Assembly: GCA_900547835.1 (NCBI GenBank)
Contig: URIJ01000068.1
Coordinates: forward strand, 1 to 10,047
Direction of reading: 5' to 3'
Source: an uncultured Collinsella sp.
Lineage (GTDB): Bacteria > Actinomycetota > Coriobacteriia > Coriobacteriales > Coriobacteriaceae
DNA: 10,047 nt
Below, one piece after another: positions 1 through 5,869 of the stretch; position 1 is the first letter of the stretch, and every line of letters starts with the position of its first letter. Below the pieces are notes generated by a model, which was given only the letters and a program-made list of their open reading frames with translations, was not told the DNA's origin and ran no database searches. Position numbers and translations under genes: made by a program.

Positions 1-3000
1 CGCATCAACAAAGTGGCGCCTGCCGCGGGCAGCTCACCCGAAACCTTCACGCAGATTGGCCAAGTCAAGGCCAGCGCATCGGGTGCGGATAATCTGGCAA
101 CGTTCACGCTTGAAGACACGTTCCTCGATGCAGCTTCGGGCCTTCTGGAAGAAGGGTGCAAGCTGCGCTTTGTCCTCGACTACCAGGGCAAAACCTACAC
201 GCTCTCATCCCCTATGGCCGTTGTTACCGCGCCGGCGGCAAAGGCGGAATCCGGATCGACCACTATCGTCCCCACTACCATGGACCAAGAGATCACTCCG
301 TTTGATTTCCCGGCGGTGTTTCCCGGCATCGGCGGCAATAAGTTCACCTGCTGGATGCCCTCGTTCCCCATTTTGTTCGATTTCTCGTTTGCCGGGTACG
401 TGCTGTTTGGCGGAGGATACAAACCAGCCAGCTACATGAACGATTCGGGCAACCCTGATCCGGAATACTGGAAGAAGTCACCGCGCGAGTCGGGCGCCAA
501 GCAAGCAAACCGCTACCTCGACGAGATGGAGGGGAAGTGGAATCAGTACAAGAGTATGAGTGCCGGTTCGGGAACCGATCCGAGAAACACTAAGCTCCTT
601 CGCCACCATTGCACGCTGCTGTTCACGATGGATATCGCCACACAGCTGTACGGCTCGCTCGCCTACGATTGGGTGGGCAAAACCTGGGGCAACAACAACG
701 ACCCCGCATACGGCAATATTAAGGCGCTCTTTCAAGTAAGAACCGACCTCAATTGGACCGAGCAGTTTACCCTAGGACCGGTGCCGTTTTTCCTAAACGT
801 CAACCCCTGGGTGCTGGCGAAGCTGGCGCTCGCCGTGGGTGCCCACACGCACGGCAGCGGCGCGGCGTTTTTTAAAAACATTTCGCTCGACTTCTCAAAC
901 ACCTCGGGCTCATTCACCATCCAGATCGGGCTTGCCGTCACCTTTGGCGCCGGCGTTGCAGGCGTCGCTTCGTCTGCCGTGCGCGGCGCCGCATCCCTCA
1001 CGCTGTTCATTGGGTACGAGAAGGCAGATGGACACCAGCTTCCGCGACTGCGCGTAGGTGCAGACGTCGATGTCGATGTGATACTCCAGTTCGTAATGTT
1101 CAAGTGGACCACCAAGGCTTGGTCGGGGTCGTGGCCCACACTCCTCGATTCGTGGAATATGTCGGTGAACAATGGCAACCAGTATGTGCTCCAGCGCTCT
1201 GAGCTCGCATTGGGTGGAGATACGCCTTACACGTTGGATGCCCGCTTCGGCACGCCCAGCAACATCGAGGCGGGCGGCGTGCCGCAATTTATCGCATCGG
1301 CCACCATCGTCACCAACGCCGAGCTGCTCGCACGCGCCGAGGTTAAGGCCGCTGTCGTAAACGCCGCGCCTGTCGCACGCGATTGGGAGCAAGCGGTCAC
1401 GCGCATTGAACTCGAGGCGGATGCAGAAAGCGACGACACGGGGCAGATCGAGCATTTCGTCCACGCACTGATAGAGAACGGCGAAAACGCCGCGTCGATG
1501 TATAAGTACACCTATATCGGGCAGGCGAAGGACGCCGCTGCGGACCCCAACGCCAATTCTGCTGGTGTATCGGAGGACGAGCGTGGCGGCATCAAGCCCT
1601 CGAGCGACAACGTGCTGTTTGCTGGCGTGCTCAGCGAAGCCCACATGAAGCTGGCAATGATTGCCGGCGTAGAATGTCTGTTCCGTATCGCCTCGGTGCG
1701 CTACGGCGACAATGGCCGCTCGCGCCTAGTGGTGCACACAAAGGCAAACGGCACGTGGTCCGCTCCCACGCCCGTGGACTTCCCCCTTGGGTTTGGCGAG
1801 GGCGACGTGGAGCGCAGCGGCATATTCGATTACGACTTCGACGTGGTGGAATATACAGACGGGAGGGGAAACCAAGACGCCTACGTGCTGCTGGTCTCGG
1901 GCGAGCGCCCCGCCGGCGACAACACCCATTTCGATACGGCGAGCACATCCGGCATACTGTCCGTTGTGCGCCTGCGCATAAGCAACGACGGAGCCCGCGT
2001 GATATCACACACGTCGTGGCGCAGCATCTCGCGCGGCCGCCTTCAGGAGGATGGCTACCATTGCCTGCAGTGCCCACGCATCACGGTGGGCAAGACGCTG
2101 GTCGACGGGCGCCTGTCGGGCGCTTACCTCCACCGCCGCGGAACCACCGCAGAAAAGGCGCTCGGCAGCGAGGCTGAGGTTGCGCTGGAGTGCTTTACCC
2201 TGTGGTCGGACGTTTCGGGCGACAGCCTGACGTTCCGCCAAGTTCTCCGCTTTCCGCAAGCACCGTCGAGTATCGAGCTCGGCGCGCCCGAGAATATCAA
2301 CGGCAAAATGGTGGTGCCCGTTGCATACGAGACCGCAGACGGTTGCGGCTGCGCATCGTACGCCGTGATCGGCCAGTCCATCGCGGGCTGGGGCGTTATG
2401 TCGCCAGATGCCACAGTACCCCACGCGGTGCCGTGGCCGCAGCACACGGGCTTTTTGGCAACTGTCAACGAGCAGCTGCAGCATGTTACGTGGACGCGAG
2501 GCGCATCGGTATTTGCAACGCAGCCCGTGGGTGCCGCAGGCTGTGGCCCGGCATCGTTTAGCGTAAGCAACAACGGCAGGTGCGTGCTCTATGTAGAGAA
2601 CACCGATGGCAAGGTGGGACAAACCTACGACGAAGAAGGCAACCCGGTTGCAGTGATGGGCAAGCACTTCCGCATCTTCGCCAGCACCTTGGCGGGCGAT
2701 CTGTTCACGGAGCCGTTTGTGATGTGCGAGCTGGACCATCCCGTCGATCAGATAACGACATTTTTGACGTCGGGAGGCATGCTCTCCGCGCTCGCCACGC
2801 ACATTGTGAGCGCGGAGAAGAGCGAGGCAGAGCTGCACGACATCGAAGTGCCCTTGGTGGCGTGTGCCACTCCGACGGGCGCGGTCGCTACCTCGGGCGC
2901 GGTGGTGCCCGGAGCAGCAGGCGAATCCTTCATGGTCACGGTGCGAAACGACGGCAACACCTTACTGACCGCCGGCACGATCAATCTGTACCGAGAGGGC

Positions 3001-3735
3001 TCCAGCCAGCCGTTCTCCAGCGCATCCATCGGATTCGGAGTGAACGCACGCATGGCTTCGATCTACGATCCAGAGCTTGCCGAGGACGCTTCGGCCAACG
3101 ATATGGCACACGTAAAGTACGCGCTCGAGACGCTGGGCGCACGTTTTGCAACGCACCCGCTGGTAGCCGACAACGGCAACGCCGTGCTGGCACCGGGTTG
3201 CACGGCACAGTTCCGTATGAGCTTCGCCATCCCCGAGAGTTGGAGCGACGAAGTGGGCAAACGCGTAACGCTGTATGCGAAGGCGCGTAATCTGGTGGCG
3301 CTCGATCCCGTAACGCTCGAAGAAATTCGACCGGGCGCGAACTCGGCGCTGGGTGCTGTACTGCACGAGCTCCACGTGCCCGACGCGGCATGCGAACGCT
3401 CAGAAGTTCAGGTCGGCGTATGCGACAGCGCGGACGCCACAGGGCTTCACGACGCCCCGATGACGGCGGACGGCGATGGTGGCTCAAGTGGCAGCGGTAC
3501 TGACGGGGGCGGCGGCTCCGGCGGAAGCAGCTCCGGCAGTGGCAAGGACCACGGCACTAACAAGCGCTCCGGAAAAGCGGGCGCGCTTGCGGGCACGGGC
3601 GACAGCAACGTCCCCCTAACCGCAGCCGCAGCAGCGCTCGCCGCAGTTGGTGCCGGCCTTGTCGCCTACAGCGCCCGCCGCACGGCGCTCGAAACCGACA
3701 CCGCCAATGAGGTCAATTCGGATAAGCCTCGCTAG
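1..3735 (+). CDS. Giant cell-wall-anchored surface protein with LAGTG sorting signal (5' partial)
   Basis: The frame is already open at base 1 and no signal peptide is seen, so the true start lies upstream; the GTG at 13 is only the first possible start codon inside the window. Counting that codon as residue 1, I see a short Ig-like beta segment (about 1-75), a glycine/alanine-rich beta-like region (about 260-340), a long stretch of repeated beta-strand units resembling a beta-propeller (about 540-940), and a CARDB/Ig-like segment (about 970-1130, with the string TVRNDGNTLL). A Ser/Gly/Asp linker (about 1150-1180) follows. The C-terminus is a sortase signal: LAGTGD at 1192-1197, a hydrophobic helix at about 1200-1221, then Arg-Arg and a 17-residue tail. 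It should be exported, cleaved after Thr of LAGTG and attached to peptidoglycan; LAxTG motifs are typical of class E sortase substrates. Sixteen cysteines are visible, unusual for such proteins. Ligand unknown; adhesion or polymer binding is a guess. Confidence 0.9.
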   Translation, partial: RINKVAPAAGSSPETFTQIGQVKASASGADNLATFTLEDTFLDAASGLLEEGCKLRFVLDYQGKTYTLSSPMAVVTAPAAKAESGSTTIVPTTMDQEITPFDFPAVFPGIGGNKFTCWMPSFPILFDFSFAGYVLFGGGYKPASYMNDSGNPDPEYWKKSPRESGAKQANRYLDEMEGKWNQYKSMSAGSGTDPRNTKLLRHHCTLLFTMDIATQLYGSLAYDWVGKTWGNNNDPAYGNIKALFQVRTDLNWTEQFTLGPVPFFLNVNPWVLAKLALAVGAHTHGSGAAFFKNISLDFSNTSGSFTIQIGLAVTFGAGVAGVASSAVRGAASLTLFIGYEKADGHQLPRLRVGADVDVDVILQFVMFKWTTKAWSGSWPTLLDSWNMSVNNGNQYVLQRSELALGGDTPYTLDARFGTPSNIEAGGVPQFIASATIVTNAELLARAEVKAAVVNAAPVARDWEQAVTRIELEADAESDDTGQIEHFVHALIENGENAASMYKYTYIGQAKDAAADPNANSAGVSEDERGGIKPSSDNVLFAGVLSEAHMKLAMIAGVECLFRIASVRYGDNGRSRLVVHTKANGTWSAPTPVDFPLGFGEGDVERSGIFDYDFDVVEYTDGRGNQDAYVLLVSGERPAGDNTHFDTASTSGILSVVRLRISNDGARVISHTSWRSISRGRLQEDGYHCLQCPRITVGKTLVDGRLSGAYLHRRGTTAEKALGSEAEVALECFTLWSDVSGDSLTFRQVLRFPQAPSSIELGAPENINGKMVVPVAYETADGCGCASYAVIGQSIAGWGVMSPDATVPHAVPWPQHTGFLATVNEQLQHVTWTRGASVFATQPVGAAGCGPASFSVSNNGRCVLYVENTDGKVGQTYDEEGNPVAVMGKHFRIFASTLAGDLFTEPFVMCELDHPVDQITTFLTSGGMLSALATHIVSAEKSEAELHDIEVPLVACATPTGAVATSGAVVPGAAGESFMVTVRNDGNTLLTAGTINLYREGSSQPFSSASIGFGVNARMASIYDPELAEDASANDMAHVKYALETLGARFATHPLVADNGNAVLAPGCTAQFRMSFAIPESWSDEVGKRVTLYAKARNLVALDPVTLEEIRPGANSALGAVLHELHVPDAACERSEVQVGVCDSADATGLHDAPMTADGDGGSSGSGTDGGGGSGGSSSGSGKDHGTNKRSGKAGALAGTGDSNVPLTAAAAALAAVGAGLVAYSARRTALETDTANEVNSDKPR

Positions 3736-3784
3736 CTCCTAGTTGCTTTTACGAGAGACGCCGACTCGGCTCATCGAACATCAA

Positions 3785-3820
3785 AATGGGCTGGTTCTGG
3801 ATACCCAGAGCCAGCCCATT
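3785..3820. terminator. Intrinsic terminator hairpin between convergent genes
   Basis: AATGGGCTGGTTCTGG (3785-3800) pairs with CCAGAGCCAGCCCATT (3805-3820) over 16 bp with a single G-U type pair and a four-base loop. It lies 49 bases after the surface-protein stop and 5 bases after the minus-strand membrane-protein stop. Read on the minus strand the stem ends in ATTTTG, a short U-run, so it best fits termination of the minus-strand operon. On the plus strand no U-run follows, so termination of the surface-protein gene here would be less canonical. Confidence 0.85.
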
Positions 3821-3825
3821 ACGCA

Positions 3826-4410
3826 TTAGATGTCGTCAGAGGAGTTGAGTTCTGCCTCGAGCTTGGCACGGCGTCTTTTCGCCGTGAAAAACGTTGCGCA
3901 CAGGACAGCAAACGTGGCCGCGAAAATCGTCGCACCGCAGAACACGCCCGTGACCAGGTTCGCCAACCAAAAGACGCTTTCGAGCGGTACGATCTGCGCC
4001 TCAGCGATACAGCGCATTGCGGCAATAACAAGCGCGAACGCGGCGCCGCTAAGACCGCTGACAAGCAGGAAATATCCAACAGGAAGATGCTCGGTTTGCC
4101 CAAAACGATTGGTATCGACATAGCCCTTCCGCGTTTGCAGTCCTGCGCAAATCAACATCACGAGAACGAGCCACAAATACATGGCTGCCTCGAACGGCGT
4201 TGCAAAGCCATGCGGCATTTCACTGGCGTCGCTGTGAACCCACGCAACCTGTCGAGCTATAAACTGGTAGAAAAAGATCATCAACATGCCAAACGAAAGC
4301 AGCACGAAGCCAATCTTGTAGATCTTCGCGTTCTCAGCCTCCAGGCGTTCATCCTTTGGGCCGGCATATTCACGCCACTTTTGCACGATTTTCAGATCTT
4401 CATATTTCAT
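3826..4410 (-). CDS. Four-helix membrane protein, DUF6773-like
   Basis: The 194-residue protein has a charged cytoplasmic-looking N-terminus with the string KDERLEAENAKIYKIGF (19-35), then four predicted membrane helices at about 32-52, 74-92, 111-132 and 146-176. It ends in a basic and then acidic tail (KRRRAKLEAELNSSDDI). The KDER-E-xx-KIYKIGF start followed by four helices is what I recall of DUF6773-type proteins, which often sit beside a small XRE regulator; this family assignment is from memory and is moderate. It starts nine bases after the regulator stop and has a good AGGAG ribosome site, so it is co-transcribed and probably translationally coupled. Its role is unknown. It has no ATPase, peptidase or transport signature that I can see. 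In similar pairs the membrane protein may be a stress or envelope component controlled by its regulator, which is inference. Confidence 0.88.
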   Translation of the reverse strand: MKYEDLKIVQKWREYAGPKDERLEAENAKIYKIGFVLLSFGMLMIFFYQFIARQVAWVHSDASEMPHGFATPFEAAMYLWLVLVMLICAGLQTRKGYVDTNRFGQTEHLPVGYFLLVSGLSGAAFALVIAAMRCIAEAQIVPLESVFWLANLVTGVFCGATIFAATFAVLCATFFTAKRRRAKLEAELNSSDDI

Positions 4411-4416
4411 AGTGAA

Positions 4417-4421
4417 CTCCT
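4417..4421 (-). promoter_or_regulatory. Ribosome binding site overlapping the upstream stop codon
   Basis: Read on the minus strand, TAGGAGTTCACTATG contains the regulator's TAG stop, an AGGAG sharing its bases, a six-base spacer and the ATG of the membrane protein. Ribosomes terminating on the regulator sit on the next gene's initiation site, which suggests translational coupling. Confidence 0.75.
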
Positions 4422-4650
4422 AAAGAGCATTAGGGTCGGCGTCGGTTTCGTCTTCCCAAAACAAGTCGTTCAACGTAACGCGCAGCGCCTTACAGATTGC
4501 CACGCACAAATTGAGCGTGGGGTTGTAGCCGCCCGCCTCGATAAGGCCGATGGTTTGGCGCGTAACGCCCACGGCTTGGGCTAAGTCAGCTTGCGAAAGG
4601 CCAGCCGCCGCGCGTGCCGCCTTCATGCGTAGGTTCTTTTTGCCCGGCAT
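4420..4650 (-). CDS. Small XRE-family helix-turn-helix regulator
   Basis: This 76-residue protein is nearly all HTH_3 (Cro/C1-type) domain. The helix-turn-helix spans about residues 18-40 (GLSQADLAQAVGVTRQTIGL then IEAG), followed by the typical YNPTLNLCVAICKALRVTLNDLFW and an acidic tail. I chose the ATG at 4650 over the longer reading from 4710 because MPGKKNLRMK is a normal family start and is preceded by AAAGGAA at about four bases. The longer version would translate across the predicted -10 box. It is the first gene of an operon with the membrane protein. Three GACAGATAT-like elements around its promoter suggest autorepression. Regulators this small carry no sensor domain, so the inducing signal, if any, would act through dimerisation or the partner membrane protein (inference). 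Confidence 0.93.
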   Translation of the reverse strand: MPGKKNLRMKAARAAAGLSQADLAQAVGVTRQTIGLIEAGGYNPTLNLCVAICKALRVTLNDLFWEDETDADPNAL

Positions 4651-4654
4651 GGAG

Positions 4655-4661
4655 TTCCTTT
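4655..4661 (-). promoter_or_regulatory. Ribosome binding site deciding the XRE start
   Basis: The minus strand reads GAAAGGAACTCCATG, placing AAAGGAA four bases before the ATG at 4650. No comparable site precedes the upstream ATG at 4710, which favours the 76-residue product. Confidence 0.75.
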
Positions 4662-4671
4662 CGTAGTAATG

Positions 4672-4738
4672 GACAGATATCCGTTGCAACATGACAGAAA
4701 TATATTGCATTCATCAGAAGATGTCAACTATATCTGTC
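4672..4738. promoter_or_regulatory. Three-copy GACAGATAT operator array around the XRE promoter
   Basis: Three copies of the same nine-base element surround the promoter: GACAGATAT at 4672-4680, GACAGAAAT at 4693-4701 and, inverted, ATATCTGTC at 4730-4738. The first two are direct copies exactly 21 bases apart, about two helical turns. The third faces them just upstream of the -35 box, while the middle copy overlaps the -10 box and likely start site. This is the expected layout of an autoregulatory operator. No binding data are implied; the role is inferred from position and repetition. Confidence 0.6.
4699..4727 (-). promoter_or_regulatory. Near-consensus sigma70-type promoter of the XRE/membrane operon
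   Basis: On the minus strand a perfect -35 TTGACA (4722-4727) is followed by exactly 17 bases and a -10 TATATT (4699-4704). Transcription would start near 4690-4693, giving a leader of roughly 40 bases before the XRE ATG. This is the strongest promoter-like signal in the window, and such a strong promoter beside a repressor-type gene usually means it is held down by that repressor. Confidence 0.8.
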
Positions 4739-4796
4739 ATTATGAAAATCATGTTCGTCATCGCCGTGCGGACATAACAATTTCGATTCGCTATTC

Positions 4797-4992
4797 AACC
4801 TTACTCGGGCAGAACCGAGTCGGAAGGAACCGAGTAAGTGGGATTTCGGCAGGGAGCGTGAACTCGCCCGCATCAAGAAGATACTCAAACGCCCGCCTAG
4901 AAAGCGAAGTGCCATCCTATCTCAGCGCCGAGATCTCAAAGATGACCAACGCCAACGAGGCTTTCGGGGCCCTCGCACATGGCTACTCATAA
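4797..4992 (+). pseudogene. Possible frameshifted gene remnant, family unknown
   Basis: Two consecutive plus-strand frames look coding-like. From 4797 one frame gives NLTRAEPSRKEPSKWDFG and then RERELARIKKILKR; near 4890 the protein-like character moves to another frame giving EVPSYLSAEISKMTNANEAF and GALAHGYS before a TAA ending at 4992. A single indel around 4890-4905 would join them into one helical, charged segment. No start codon or ribosome site precedes it in frame (a TGA lies at 4743-4745). I cannot name a family, and chance composition in GC-rich DNA is a real alternative. Confidence 0.25.
4800..4838. repeat. Inverted repeat enclosing a 15-base tandem duplication
   Basis: CTTACTCGG (4800-4808) is the exact reverse complement of CCGAGTAAG (4830-4838). 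Inside lies a second copy of the right arm's core: GAACCGAGT occurs at 4812-4820 and again at 4827-4835, exactly 15 bases apart. The left arm can therefore pair with either copy, giving two alternative hairpins (loop of 6 or 21 bases). No U-run follows on either strand, so it is not a standard terminator. Confidence 0.55.
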
Positions 4993-5074
4993 GCGCTGCC
5001 CACGGCATGGCCAACGCGCACGCCAATAACCGGATTTGCCGGAACCATGCGTGCCCCATCGTTTAATAGCTCCG

Positions 5075-5635
5075 TTATTGTTCGATGATCTTCTTGACGA
5101 CCGCGGGAACGCCTGCCGCCACCACGTTGTCCGGAAGGTCTTCCGTCACGACGCTGCCCGCGGCAATTACGCAACCGCTGCCGATGGTAACCCCCTGCAA
5201 CACGGATACGTTCGCGCCAAACCAGCAGTTATCGCCAACAACAATGGGCAGAGCCCTCTCGAGACCCAAGTTGCGCTCTTTTGCTCCAAGGGGATGCGAA
5301 GCGGTGTAGAAGCCGCAAAACGGCCCAATAAACACGTTGTCACCAAAGGTAATAGAACCACCGTCCATAAAGTAGCAGCCATGGTTCACAAAGCAGCCGT
5401 CGCCAAAGGTTGTCTTGTCCCCGTAGTCAAAGTAGGCAGGCGAAAGGACCGTCAGCCCTTGCGGAAGATCGGTATCGAGCAAGGATTTCAAAGCGTCAAG
5501 CTGCGCGTCGCTTCCGGGTTTTGCCATATTAAAGTCATAGCAGAGCGCCTCCGCCTTTGCGCGTTGCGCCAGGAGCTCCTCGTCAAAGTTGGCATCATGC
5601 CACTCCCCGCGCTCCATCTTCTCTTTCTCAGTCAT
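5075..5635 (-). CDS. Sugar O-acetyltransferase (maltose/galactoside acetyltransferase type, LbH fold)
   Basis: The 186-residue length matches the LacA/Maa/NodL group. Residues about 5-58 form the Mac N-terminal domain (MERGEWHDANFDEELLAQRA). Residues about 72-180 are hexapeptide repeats of a left-handed beta-helix (FGDGCFVNHGC, FGDNVFIGPF, VGDNCWFGANVSVLQGVTIG, GSGCVIAAGSVV). His114 in YTASHPLGAKER fits the catalytic histidine that activates the sugar hydroxyl, with acetyl-CoA as donor; Asn84 and Trp138 sit at usual active-site positions. It should be a cytoplasmic trimer acetylating a glucosyl or galactosyl sugar, but the acceptor cannot be read from sequence. The ATG at 5635 is supported by an in-frame TGA four codons upstream and a GAGGGGG ribosome site. 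It is monocistronic and divergent from the topoisomerase operon. Confidence 0.93.
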   Translation of the reverse strand: MTEKEKMERGEWHDANFDEELLAQRAKAEALCYDFNMAKPGSDAQLDALKSLLDTDLPQGLTVLSPAYFDYGDKTTFGDGCFVNHGCYFMDGGSITFGDNVFIGPFCGFYTASHPLGAKERNLGLERALPIVVGDNCWFGANVSVLQGVTIGSGCVIAAGSVVTEDLPDNVVAAGVPAVVKKIIEQ

Positions 5636-5672
5636 TGCGCCCCCTCAAACAACATGCAGTCTTGATGCGGCA

Positions 5673-5702
5673 ATTCTACCAGCCGATAAGCCACGGTTTT
5701 AA
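5673..5702 (-). promoter_or_regulatory. Candidate promoter of the acetyltransferase
   Basis: On the minus strand TTAAAA (5697-5702) and TAGAAT (5673-5678) are separated by 18 bases, about 35 bases upstream of the ATG. Both hexamers are partial matches to the sigma70 consensus, and I see no operator-like repeat. Confidence 0.4.
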
Positions 5703-5786
5703 CACGAGCACCACGCCGCGCAGGGAATGACCGCAGAAGCTAAAGGTCACCGACTCCGAACGCGCGTTCGATGGAATTCGTGTTAG

Positions 5787-5815
5787 TTGGAATCGTCCGA
5801 GGCCTGGGCTATGCT
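5787..5815 (+). promoter_or_regulatory. Candidate promoter of the topoisomerase operon
   Basis: TTGGAA (5787-5792), a 17-base spacer and TATGCT (5810-5815) form a plausible housekeeping promoter. Transcription from about 5822 would give a leader of roughly 48 bases. This position also argues against translation starting at the upstream in-frame ATG at 5771, which would precede the promoter. Confidence 0.45.
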
Positions 5816-5846
5816 ACCTTGACTATCTATATGACTACAACGCAGC

Positions 5847-5864
5847 AAAGGAGCATCGAGAGAG
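5847..5864 (+). promoter_or_regulatory. Ribosome binding region of topoisomerase subunit B
   Basis: The best Shine-Dalgarno match, AAAGGAG (5847-5853), lies 16 bases before the ATG at 5870, longer than usual. A second purine run, GAGAGAG (5858-5864), is five bases from the ATG and may be the working site. The alternative ATG at 5831 has no ribosome site. Confidence 0.45.
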
Positions 5865-5869
5865 CGAGC

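Larger units (their letters stand above)
4741..5074. other. Gene-poor stretch between the XRE promoter and the acetyltransferase
   Basis: I find no gene with a start, ribosome site and family signature here. It holds a 9-bp inverted repeat (4800-4838) containing a 15-base direct repeat, a plus-strand stretch that reads like a frameshifted gene remnant (about 4797-4992), and a minus-strand open tail after the acetyltransferase stop (about 4983-5085) with protein-like composition but no start of its own. No convincing terminator follows the acetyltransferase: the short CCGG and AATA-type inverted repeats near 5030 and 5070 are too weak. Confidence 0.6.

Noticed and set aside
910..2838. Several minus-strand open frames of 148-277 codons inside the surface-protein gene
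   Set aside because: Arg/Cys/Ala-rich shadow translations without ribosome sites or recognisable domains; the plus-strand frame is continuous and ends in a clear sorting signal.
3471..3549. Gly/Ser-rich stretch as a DNA repeat or microsatellite
   Set aside because: Codons vary and no DNA unit repeats exactly; it is an ordinary wall-spanning linker before the sorting signal.
4651..4710. A 20-residue N-terminal extension of the XRE regulator starting at 4710
   Set aside because: It would overlap the predicted -10 box, lacks a ribosome site, and the shorter start at 4650 has AAAGGAA at proper spacing.
4669..4992. A 107-codon plus-strand open frame as an intact gene
   Set aside because: Its first half overlaps the XRE promoter and operator and has non-coding composition; only the last 30 or so residues look protein-like, so it is treated as a possible remnant.
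5028..5080. Short inverted repeats (CCGG-ATTTG-CCGG and AATA-type) as a terminator of the acetyltransferase
   Set aside because: Stems of about four bases with no U-run are too weak to support a call.
5771..5869. A 33-residue N-terminal extension of topoisomerase subunit B
   Set aside because: It runs through the likely promoter and has no family resemblance; the ATG at 5870 begins a typical hydrophilic N-terminus.
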